This document shows, piece after piece, positions 33,301 to 45,300 of a stretch of 64,000 bases of DNA. The stretch is taken from NCBI RefSeq assembly GCF_001949145.1, contig NW_019091390.1, positions 390,710 to 454,709 on the forward strand, written 5' to 3'. The DNA comes from Acanthaster planci (lineage: Eukaryota; Echinodermata; Asteroidea; Valvatida; Acanthasteridae). Within the stretch, counting starts at the first letter, position 1. Each line of letters opens with the position of its first letter. Below the pieces are notes generated by a model. The model saw only the letters and a list, made by a program, of their open reading frames with translations, was not told the origin of the DNA and did no database searches. The position numbers and the translations under genes are program-made.

Positions 33301-36300
33301 CTTGTAAATAATTATAAACACGATCAAAGAAATTGACTGGGAGCAGGATTTGAACCTGTGACCTCCAGAATACCGTACGGGTGCTCAACCAACTGATGTA
33401 TCCCCCCAACAAAGACAGTTGACAAATGGAAGAGCCACCAACATAAGGCTGGATAGCTCAGTTGGTAGAGCACCGGTACGGTATTCCGGAGGTCGTAGGT
33501 CCCACTCCAGTCAATTTCTTTGTTCATATTTATAATGTTGAAGAGAGGAAGCTACAAGTTGCCTTCATGCAAATCGTCTCTTAGAAAAAACAATTAATTT
33601 AGGCATATTACCCAGTTTGAAATTCACAGTCTGTGATCACAGATTTTAATGTAGACATTCCCAGAAGATCTGTGTCGAGCATCATTAACATACATGTAGG
33701 CCCATGGCATTACGTAGGACAGCGTTGCCTGAGGGTTGATGTCAGATCCGTTTCTGAGTTTTGATTAGTGGGGCAAGCTTGAATGTAGCCTTAGTGTGTA
33801 GTCTAAATGCATCTCTAAAAATAGGTGGAGAACTTTGCTGATACTGAGGAGAAAAAAAGAGAAAAGATAACTGATTACTTTGTGACAAACTAAAGTTAAA
33901 GCCGGAAGGATATTGCCCATCGTCATGATGCCAGGGAGTGTTTTGCGCTTGCGTAATTAACATCCATACAGCCTCATTGTTACAGTCCAACGTCACAGAC
34001 ATGTCATGTTTGGAAAGAGCATTCATGTTGGGTTAATCTGTAAAACACATACAGCTTCGTCAGCTTTTTGTCTTTTTGAAGCCAGCTTTTCTGGAACCCT
34101 GTAGCCACAGCCACAGTTGGTCAGGTTATTCTCGGGGCCGGCAATCAAGGCCGGTTCATTTGTCAGGAATCAAAGTGAGCCAGGGTAGTACATTTCACAG
34201 TTATTGAGCCGGGTTGTTTGGCTATCACAAGCACCCACAGTATGGGTAAACATCTTGAATGAATGGGCCTACCCAACCATGGTCCCTGAATGGCTGGTGA
34301 TGGCAGTCATATGCCGTGAAGATCTTTACTTGTGAATGGAAACACCCCTGGCGCGTTGTCATGTGTACCAGCAAACTTCCAACATGACCACCTGTATGGG
34401 TACATGTACATTGTACATTGCACCGTCAGCGAAGTCCTGTTTTTTGATATGACATCATACACGGTTTGCCAGGTTGTCAAATACACCGTGTAATTTCTCC
34501 GCATACCTCAATAAATGTACTCGTTGTATTTTGGAAGAAGTTTTCAAGTTTTGGAACATGCATATATATATATAGGCCTACATTGTGCAACGTTATTTTA
34601 AAACTTGACTCACATGTACATGGAGGTTAGCAGTAATTATACTGAATTTCCCTGTTTAATTTAAATAATAAGGCTGAGTCAATTCAAATAATTCACTATT
34701 CGAATATTCGACCTTCAATTTGATTGAATATCTGAATATTTGGTCGCACCGACTGGCAGATTGTTGATGAGTAAACATGTAGAAAATCAGTTTCAATAAT
34801 GCACACAGTTGTACATTATAATCACTATAATAGCTTCTTACATCTAGGAGTATCTCAGCCACGATTTAGCAAGATTTAAGAGATGAACAATGCTTCTTCC
34901 CTGTCGAAAATTTCTATTCCTTTAAAATTGTTAAAAGAGCAATTTACTTTTTGAATCGTGAGATTTCTGTCACTTTTCATTAGAATCTGCTTGAAACAAG
35001 CCTCCATAGTGCAACTTTTCTCATTTAAAACAAAAGAAAATTTCCCTTCCTTGTATGCTGAAATGTAAGACGGCATTTTAATATTCAACTTCAAAAAATA
35101 ATATTCCAATATTCGATAATCGATTGAATATTTGGTTATTTGGATATTTGGCAAAGCCCTATTAAAATTGCCAACTTTTAGGGATAATATGTTCTTTTGT
35201 TGGAGTTCAGTTTATTCTGGTGTTTTCTGGGAGATGTACTGAAACAACCTCGTTACCAGAGTTAGTACAGGCTTGTTTGTAGATGACTGTAAGCAGTTCA
35301 TGCGTCATTCAATATTCCCTTGTCTGAGCTTCTGTATAACATTTGCCGATTGACTCTATGAAAGTTATTGGACATGCAATTTGCTTTCACGTTCACAGAC
35401 AATAAACCTGCTCTTTGATTGCCTACACACATACACACACAAGGCCTTTCTACCAAAAAGGTTTCTGTATTTTTTGTGAATGATACCATACCTCCTATTG
35501 GAACCCTGATCAAGAGCAGAGGCAAATGGCACAAAAGGAGAAACACGGCTATTGCAGGGGCAAGATACATGCTGTGTAATCGCTGGACAACCAGCTTCAT
35601 TGATTAATCGATCCGCGCTTCACGCCCGAGTGCCGCCACTCACAAAAGAAGCCTCAATAAAGCACCGGAAGATGGTGCCTGGGATGTGCAGTTGCAAGGA
35701 AACTTCTGTCAGTGACTTGTAAGTTGTGACACCAGGCGGGGAGGGCATTGGGTCTTAGGCACTGCCATTGAAAGGACGTAAGATGCAATTGCGTCACGAG
35801 TGATTGTTCTGGCGTCGTGCAGGTGTTGGGCCCGTATTGCCGCACACAATCCCATTTCCCTTCCCGGCTGCAACTTGTCTGCCCGAACAGCTGAAAGATT
35901 GCCTACTACTACTTGAGTCTCTCTTTTTATTTTTTTGGTGGGGGGGGTCTTTTATGTTGCGTCAACTATAATTGAAATTATGGTCTAACAAAATAGGAAA
36001 CCTTGGATTTAAAGCAAAAAGATTGGTGACAGGTCTGTGTAGCTCAGCCATGTGAACCTGTCTGGCTGTAATAGTCACCAGGCCATGACTGGACAAATTT
36101 TAGTTCAGATTAAGAAATGATTGCACTTCCTGATCCTCACACCAACTTCATTGCCGGAGTGAGAATATTCCAGTAGGCCTGAAGGGGCTGGGCTGGTGGG
36201 TTGTGGAGGGTGTGGCCATTGTGTATTGTTTTGTTTCTGCATAATTCTCTTTCAGATACCAGCATGTTAGAGAAATTCTGACCTGTGGTACTGAAAGAGG

Positions 36301-39300
36301 TGCGTGAACATAACTTGCATGTATGCAGAGTACCAGCCCAAAGCCAGGGGCAGGCAATTAGCTTGAGGGCATGGAACCATTTTTTTTTTCGGGGTCAGGC
36401 AGGAGTGATACTAGAAGGTTGTTTTTGCCGTTCAAAAGCCCTCACCACAACCCAACCACCGATTAGGTCGGATGTTTCATAGAACAGAGTGCAGACGATA
36501 CAGTGATCCCCCCCTTCAGTTGACAACTCAGCAGCAAGTGCAGACAGTCAAGGTCAATGATGGGGAGGGGAGGTCAATTTGGAGAAAGTCCAACTCTCTC
36601 CTTGCCCCCCTCCCAAAAAAATCTTCCACCTCTGAAGCCTGGTGCTGGATCGGCAAACCACTTTGCATCCTCTCTGGCTGTCAGAGGCCGGCTCTCAAAG
36701 CCAAATGGTCACTAAATCGATTTTGGATGAAAAACCCTGAAGGAAATGGGACATGTTTGTTATTCGCTGGGCCAGATTTCACCTATTGTGTGTTGCACGT
36801 TTATTTGTGCTTTTTTATCCATCCAACTTTATGCGTGAATCAATGTGGCACAGTGCCAAGGTTTTTTTCCTTTTGAATGTGTGAGAGCCCGATGAATGAC
36901 ATTGTCGGTGAGCACAATGGTTGCCACAGGGAGCATTTCCTGGTTTGATAATGTGTTTATTTGACTATAGCGGTCCCTAGATGAGAAAGTTGTGGCTGCT
37001 ATTGTGGGGCTCGGAGAATTGCCCCGTCGTCATGGAGACCGCTGGTGTTGCCAGGGTTTTGCCAGTAAACACCCCTGGCATCTGTTGTTTTTGAAGAAGG
37101 CAGTCTGATTACGAAGGGGATTTTTTCTGTTTTTTCAACAAGAGAGTTTGCTGCTCATTGCGCAAGAAAAAAAAATGGTCTTGATACATGTATTTTTAGT
37201 TCTGTGCTTCGTAGCACCAGGGTATTGAGTATGAATTAATTTGGCCCATTATGTCATATTTTGGTAGTAGTGTAAGTCAAGTCCTCTCTCAAGCCCCCTT
37301 GTATGCTGAAATAAGACGGTGTAGTTCATTTCAATTTCATTCAGTGTGGCATTTATTTTCTGTTCAGCCATAATGTTAAACCGAGAGGATAAATGCACGT
37401 GCCTTAGGAGAAGGCAAAGTAAAACTTGAGTTGGAGCACAGGGCTAGGGTTGGAGTTGAGTGTGAGCTCCAAGACTGGGTGTCTGTGAGGTAGGACGGAA
37501 ATAGTGCTTGGACATGGACAGCGGAGGCAGGTAGGATATGTGCGAGTATAGTACATGTGTATTTGTAGCAAAACGTGGTCATTGCTTGGTTTGGTTGAGG
37601 TTTTTTTTTTGGGGGGGGGACAAACTACTTTTTCCGGGGGAAGGGGAAGAGCACTCATCAGGTGAAAAATGATAAACAATTAATGAATAGAGGGGGTCAA
37701 TTGGGATCTTTTTTTCCCAAGGAAACTGGTTATTTTCGTCCCCTTTCATCTTTTTTTTTTTTTTTCATATCTTTCACTTTCTCCTTCCCTCTCCCTTCGC
37801 CCATGTCGCCCATGGCACCCATGGCGCCCATGGCACCCATGGCGCCCATGGCACCCATGGCGCCCATGGCGCCCATGGCGCCCATGGCACCCACACTTCA
37901 AAAGGAGCTACATGTAAATTCCAGAATCCTTTTGAAGATTACAGTGTGTCCTGGTGGTTTTGGAGGTTATATCTCGGTAACTAATGAAGATTTCCTAAAA
38001 ATGTGGATATGTGATCTGCACGTCTCTTTTATTCTCTTTCACTCGGTTTCAACAAGATGTCACTGGGATCATGCCTGAACGATCAGAGACAATCTGAAAT
38101 GCTGAATGGTGGTGTCACATGTTGGTTTTTATTTTCAATGTAGATAAGGAGTCACCAGTGTTGGCTACTTTTGTAACGGGAAAAGAGATCCAAAAATCTC
38201 TCTCTCTCTCTTCCCGGGGTTTTACAGAGTTTGTCTTGCTGATGTCAGCTGGTTTTGTAGAATCTGCTGCACCGAACATCTTCTGCATTCCTGGTGGTGT
38301 TCTGTTTTCCAGATGGTCCCTTCAAGGCACCAAATTTTTTTTTTAAATTGGGGGATATAGAGAATGGAAAACAGGTGGTTTTGTCATCCAAAATAATTGT
38401 CCAAAAGTGCATTATAAATCCACTAGCTTTAAAAACTGTTCCAGTGCAGTGATGGCTGCGGCAGTTTGTTGAGAATCCAATGGCCAGTGGTTCCCCCCTT
38501 TCTACGAGTCCATGTACTTGTAGATCTCAGTACATTGGTACTTGTTCATGGGCATTGCTGGGATTGTTTTCGGAGGGACGAAATACTGATCAGTAACAAA
38601 CTGGCAAACTTCTGACAGTGGACGGGGGTCAGTTCCAAGGTATTTTCAAGTCAATTGATGATTTTTATCTTGTTTCCTTATCTTTTATTTTTTCCCTTTT
38701 AAAAATTTTTTCCTTGAGAGGGGCATAACTTCACCGTGCCCCCCAGAAGTCCATGTACATCTACATGTACCTGTTAGCGTATGTTCATATACATGTACAT
38801 TTTCTCGATAGTTTTATTTCTACAAACATGCACTGTGTTTCAGAGGTTATTTTTATTTTTACCAGTGCTTATATTTCTTTTATACTAACCCCCAAATAGA
38901 GGATATTTTCCTTGTTGAAGATTACTAAGCAGGGTGCCCTCTTACAGTCACAAGTTTACACATTGTAGGTGGGATTCCTTGAAGTTGCAATGATGTCAGG
39001 TGGGTAATCTTGATGGGCCAGGTCCAAACCTTGGCCTAATCATTGGCTCCCAAATCATTCAGAACGTGAGGTGATGAAGTTTAACATGGACCTTTCAGGT
39101 TCTGCTGTACTTTATCGACAGTCCTGCTGAATGCAACAGTGTGATGATTTTAATGGTAGGGTAACCGACAACTGCGTAGCAGGTGAAGTGTCAGCCGATT
39201 TGTGTGTTATCACATTGTCTTGCACAATGCAACCAAATCCAATGTCATGATTGCATTTTGTTCCAATGAGTAGGGTGCTGTGAAGATACCAGTAAGACTG

Positions 39301-42300
39301 CAAGTTGTTGCTGCGTCTGACCAAGAACATGACTATGAGTATAAAAGAAGCCTTTCCCATGTTGCTGGTGACTGCAGCCCATAAATTTGAGTATCGAGAA
39401 TAGATCCGGTAGGAATGGGCAGTTAGGATAAATAGACACTTGACAATGTAGTCACCAAAGATCATATCACGCCAAAGGTGGCAAGATGGATAACTCTGCC
39501 CAAAAGGTGTAATTACTATGGGCGCCATTTAAGCAAGCGATACGCCTGCACGGTTTACGGTAATGAACAGGCCCAGGCGCACCAGGTGTACGTGCCTGCC
39601 GCGGCGCCGGCGTCTGTGCAGTAATGTGCATTGCACAGGCCTATAGCTTGCTGACATGGCACAAATGCGATTACAATATTTGAAGTTGAAGTTCTCCGGT
39701 GAAGTTCTCCCTCTTGCACCGCTATGTGGTGCTACATGGTCTTTGGTAGTCACTGTTGTTATTCAGAGGTCCTGGCTTTTTTCCTCATGGTCACTGCATT
39801 GTGTTTGATTTAGGGGAACTTCAGAAGTCTGTAGCATTTCAGCAAACTTAGGCTATTTGGGGAAGTCAGCTGAGTGGTGAAATACTCTGTGCGTTGTCGT
39901 TATGTTTGAGTGTGTTGAATTGTTCCATTGTGGTATCACATGGACACTTTCCACTTTCCGTTTGCACTTTGGAGCTGCCAAGTACCCATCTCATTGTCAA
40001 GAGGATAATAAACATAACACGTTTTTTCCCTTTTTTTTTTTTGTAGGACACATGTGGGAATGGAACTGCATTAAGCCGTTTCTTTCTTGGACCAATCAGG
40101 ATGCACAAATTGTCGGGATTTCCCCTGGCCAAATCCCCAAAACGATTGTTTGACTTTTATCTGATAACAGAGCCCATGTGCACTGAGCCAGGGGCTGTGT
40201 TTGAACTTCTCAGAACTCTGCAGCGGCAGCGGGACCATAATTGTTCAGAGGCCCAGTGCGTGAAAATTGTTCTGTCGCAGCTTCACTTGCAGTTTTCTCA
40301 CACCCTGGGAATGTAGAATTTTGGGAGAGTGTGGAAAGGGTGTTTAAAGCCAGCTTTGTGTGTACATGTATGTGTTTTGTTTTTTCCATAGCTTTGAATT
40401 TTGCAGAAAAGGGATAACATTGAAATCATGGAAATTCCACTCTTTTGTCGACCGACCAGGATGTGCAGTACATGTTGTTACCAGACTACCCCACTGACGT
40501 AAGCAGGCTTTGTTGAAAAAAACTAAATCTGTGTGCGCTGATGCATAAAGTGTATGATCTACAAAACTTGGAAAAAATCATGAGGCATAATTTATGACCT
40601 GCTTTGTGGGAATTGATGGAGCCAAGCTCTCCTGGCAACATTTCCATTAGATGTACCACAAAAGTTCCATCAATTGAACAATAATGCCGCTTCAATATGC
40701 TCCTTCCAGGCATTTCAATTTCTGACGAAGGAGACAGCTTTGAAGAGCTGGAAAAACATGGAACTCTCTTTCTGTTTTTGTGGAACAGGATGCGCAAGTA
40801 GTCGGGACTGTCCCATCGTATCCTCACGTAAACAATCCAAACTTCTTAGTCTACTCACGCAAATGCTGCAACTGGGCTGTACCCTGGAAAATCGGAAGAC
40901 CAGTTTCGGTTCTAGATGGGCATTCAAACTCCATGCACATGTAAAACATTTTGAGGAAATATCTTCAGTGGTATCCAATTAATGTTGCGTTAGAAGTGCT
41001 CAAAAGGGAACTTGATGACCAGCGTGGTCCTGAATCAACTGGTGGGGTTTGCCTGTGTACTGATACTTAATTACCATAACTTTGCCAAGGCTGCGGCCAT
41101 GTTGAGGGGCAATTTTGTGTGGAAAGTTTAGACCGAGTTGGGGGAACAAAAATACAGTCTCGTAGTAGTTTGGCTCCAGAGCAAAGACTTGATCCGACAT
41201 ACATGCAATGCGTGTATGCCCAGTCAATGGAGCTTTCAGATAAGAATGTCCAACCATTCTATTTTACTCCATGAGTCTGAGCAATTTTCTGGACACAACT
41301 CACTCAACCCATTCACTTGTAGACTGTACATTAATTCAGAGTGATCAGCCAGAACAAATTGGAAGGAATGCACCTTGCTCTTTTTTTTCCCTCCTATCCT
41401 TGTTGCTCAAAACACCTGTTGAGGAGAGTGCAATCCAGAGTTCCTGGTGATGGTATGAGACAAGCAGATGAGGAAAGGATTACCCAGCAACAGCTGTGGA
41501 ACTGTTCAAACTATCCTGGGCAATCCATTTGGACTGGCTCGAATTTGCTAACCCCCAGAGCCTGTTGCCAAGATCAGATTGGTGCCTTGCCACATTCTAT
41601 TACTGTACACGCGAGTTTAACCATAGAGGAATGGTTTAACTAGGAATGGATTTTCACCCAAGAGTATCTACCAGAGAGTTGCACTGGGGATGTGGCACTA
41701 TTTGGAGCAAGGATAGTCAGAGGTCATGTAATGACTTGTTCAACCATTTACTTCTTGAGCAAGAAGTGCATGTGGATGCTAAGTATGAGTTGTAAGATTT
41801 GCTGTCAAAAAGTCTGTGAAATTACACAATATACATGGTTCACAAAACTTCAAAGCAATACATGCTCATTTGTATCACACCGGTATTTAACAAGGCACCA
41901 ATTAATCAGCTTTAAGTGGATAGTCTTTCTAGTAGGCTTCCCGGCCTTTGTTGTCTTTATCGTATGGATTTATAGACAATGTCTAGATTTTGGGCTCAGG
42001 TTTTTTGTTTATGGCACAAAGTAATCTCTATAAAAGGTTCTTGCGTTTTTAGGATGATCTTAAGGCATGCACTGTGTAACTGATAATGTAATTTCATTGA
42101 AAGACAACTGGTGCATTTGACCCATTTTACATGTAATTTGTCGGTTTGTGTGTCTGTGTATCTGCTCGTCTACCAAGCCTGGTTACCTCCTCATGCATTC
42201 CCTTATTGCAAAGTGCGTGTCCTCATTATCTGTGACATTCTCATCGTCAAGCCGCTGTGAATGTCCCCGAGCAAGGCAGTTTACCTTGAATTGCTCCTCC

Positions 42301-45300
42301 TGGGCAAGAAGCGCATACATAGATGTTTCCCTGCAGAGGAAGTGCTGCATGAGGGTGTGACCAGCTTCAGCGATTGTAAATAGGGCTGTGTAAAGAATGC
42401 AGTCCGTGGACCAGTGAGCTCGGTAAAGACGTGTAATAGGACAGTCCGACACCTCGGAGTCTGTGTGTCTCCCCTACCCAAGAATCTTGTCCTCGGACAG
42501 TATTTTTCCGTCCTCCTCCTCCTGGTACCTTCATCCGATCTTCCTCGCCGATTGATTTGTTGAGAGGCCAGCCATTGTGATGTGCTGCATTGTGAGGGTA
42601 TTACCACCCTGGCTGCCTCAATTGTAATCCTTTTGGCAAAGCTTCATTATAATACTTCCCAGTGGACTTGCTTATTGTTGGTATTGATGAGTCTTAATGT
42701 GGCATATGTTTGTGAGAAAAGTACAGTGCGTTTACATTACATGTTGGTATGCGGCAACTTAGGTGTATTGTATAAAGTCACATGTCAGGTACAGCGTTTT
42801 TGTTGTTTTTTTTTTGAAAGATTATAAGTGTGTACTCAGGATATGCCGCTAAAGAACCTCTCAAATGTCATTTAAATGTGATGTACATTTAGTTCATTCA
42901 ACTTCTTTTAACATGCATATGTCCATCATGTACTTCATTTAACTCTTACCTATTTGATTGTTTTTTTTTCCATGTTTACCAATCAAAGTATACAAACAAT
43001 TTCCATGTTGGTTATTTCGTTGGCAATCAAAATTTGTCATACAAAAAATATACAGTATTCACCTGTCTCGATTGGAAACGCATGCTTTTTGCTTATCAGT
43101 CGGTGCATGCCAACGATCGCATCTGGCACTCATTTCAGTACAGAGTTGGTTAACTCTAATGTACAGTTTGCTCGCATTCCCATGGAAGAAATGATTTTGT
43201 CTCTTCCAAATTCTTAGATGGTTCTGATAGTTATCTGACACTCATCCATAGCTGATAGCAATCTGTTCCCTTCAGGCACTCTAATCCAGTAGAAGTAACC
43301 TGCAGTTCATCTAGTCTGAAGTAAAAATGCTCAATGCTCACCGGGCCCTGCTATTCAAACTTTATTTTGATTGGTTTTACATGTCCCTCACCAGCACTGG
43401 CCGTCGATTCGGCAGGCAAACTGGTGACGTTTGACAAATTTGGGCAGTGGCCCGAACTGCATTGCGGTAAACATCTTTTAATTGTAAAACAAACTTGGAG
43501 AAAAATCACCAGTCCCAGATCAATACCTCTCGGCGATATCAAATTTCCTCGCGGACAAAATGGGATCGATGGGCTTTTCTCTCCAGAGAAGGGGTTCTCG
43601 GTTTCGTTTCATCGGGCTACATTGTAGTGTCCGTGGACGATCCAATAATCCATGAGGTGTGACCTTGACAGCCATTTGTCGTGTATTTTTTCTGCCAGAC
43701 TTGAGCGGGGACATGAGGTGTGCTTCGTCGTATTATTGATATCTGGTGAGAGAAGACTCATCCCTCATTAGGCAGTGGCACCACAAAATCACCTGTCCTT
43801 CTGTCAATCACAGTCACAGTCTCTCCTAGATTCCTCAACCCCCCCTCCTTTTCCTTAGCCAGCCAGTGGACAAGCACAGTTCAAGGATCGACCTATTGGT
43901 GTCTTCCTCGTAATTTTCAAATTGTAGCACAGCCAGAATGTCGCCGGCGCCAGATGCTTGATTTTTCAGTTTGCGCCGACTGCCTGGTCCAAGGAGATGC
44001 GTGGTTGCTGTGATTCACGAGTTAACACTTGAAGGCATCACAAAGTGAACGTTAACAAGTAGTCCGAGATTGTCCAGGATTGTCTGCTTGGTTGCATTGT
44101 ACGGATAAAGTCAGAGTGTCTTGCATTCCATCGAGGTGAGTCAAAAGGGGACAGGATTCTGAGAAATTTGTTTCAAAATGCATGAACCTTTGGATAGAAA
44201 TTTAGTTTTACCAAATGCAATGAAGTCAAGACGCAGTGTTTGCGGAGAGAAGTCTTCTTTCTGATGGAATTTACACAGGGAGGACATTTATGTAGTTCAT
44301 AGTGTAGTGTTGGGTGCCATTTGGTTTGTGACAAGAAGGCATAATGGCTGTGCAAACCAGAATGTGTAAGAATTGCTGTCTTGGTTCAGTCACCTTTTGG
44401 GTGTTTCATTAATTAAAGTAATAAATACAGCACATTACTCTTTGGAGAACAAGACCGAGAAGTGTCAGAGATGTTTTCACATTTTGTGATGATTCTAAGA
44501 ATTTTTGCTCAGCTTGTCATTAACCTTGTATTCATTGACTGGTTAGACAAGGAACTGTTTGACCCCCTTGGCCCCTGGCTGTGTAGTGGTGATACCAGTG
44601 TGTCATTACTTACAGGGACTGGTATGGCGTCATGGATCTTCAGTGCTAGGTCCTGTTGGGTGAAACCAGAGCTGTTGGTGGGTCACTGGTGTCAGTGACA
44701 AGGAGCCGGCACTGTTGTATACACTTGTGTGTTCTTCGGAGAGCACCAGCCTTTGATCCCTCTGCTGAGTGACTCAAGCGGTTTTCCTTGAATTTAGGAA
44801 ATGAAAGAGGGGTAGAAAAATGGAAAGTCCATTGTTCATGGATGAGGTCTGTCTTTAGGGGTTGGGTTTAGGGTTCAGGAAGGAATTTCTCGACACTGAC
44901 TTGACTTTGTGTTTTGCTGTTTGGTGCACTGTGCGTGATGTATGTCAGTGATTTTTCTTTCTGATGTCCTGAAATGAAATTCTTCATTGTAAGAAGACCT
45001 TTTCTTTATTGAAAGACATCAGTAAAAATAACTCTGGTTGGTGATATTCAGAAAGAGTCATCACATTGAGGCAGTCATGGGTAACTTCTAGCAAGTGCAG
45101 CCAAGAAGACTATTGTTGACAGTGACAGGTGAAATGTTCGGTTTGTGCACCCATCTGTGTCAGTTTGCGTGATCTTTGATACATGTTTCACATGTCTTAT
45201 TGAATACCACTTGCCCAGTTTGTGCTCCATGCGATACAGGTAAGTAGGTGGTAAAAACAAAAATCTCCTTCTTCAGGTCTAAGATGAATGATCAGCTCTT

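Noticed and set aside
33441-33522. Functional tRNA gene
   Set aside because: The B-box core is lost and the anticodon loop is abnormal. It is one arm of a fold-back SINE pair.
37662-38078. 138-codon ORF with Pro-Met-Ala repeats
   Set aside because: The repeat is a 9-bp minisatellite that happens to keep frame. The rest has no domain, no splice support and biased low-complexity surroundings.
39112-39528. 138-codon minus-strand ORF
   Set aside because: Random-looking composition and no recognisable domain.
42183-42452. 89-codon minus-strand ORF with charged, fairly balanced composition
   Set aside because: Looked gene-like at first, but I recognise no family and see no consistent splice signals; not enough to call.
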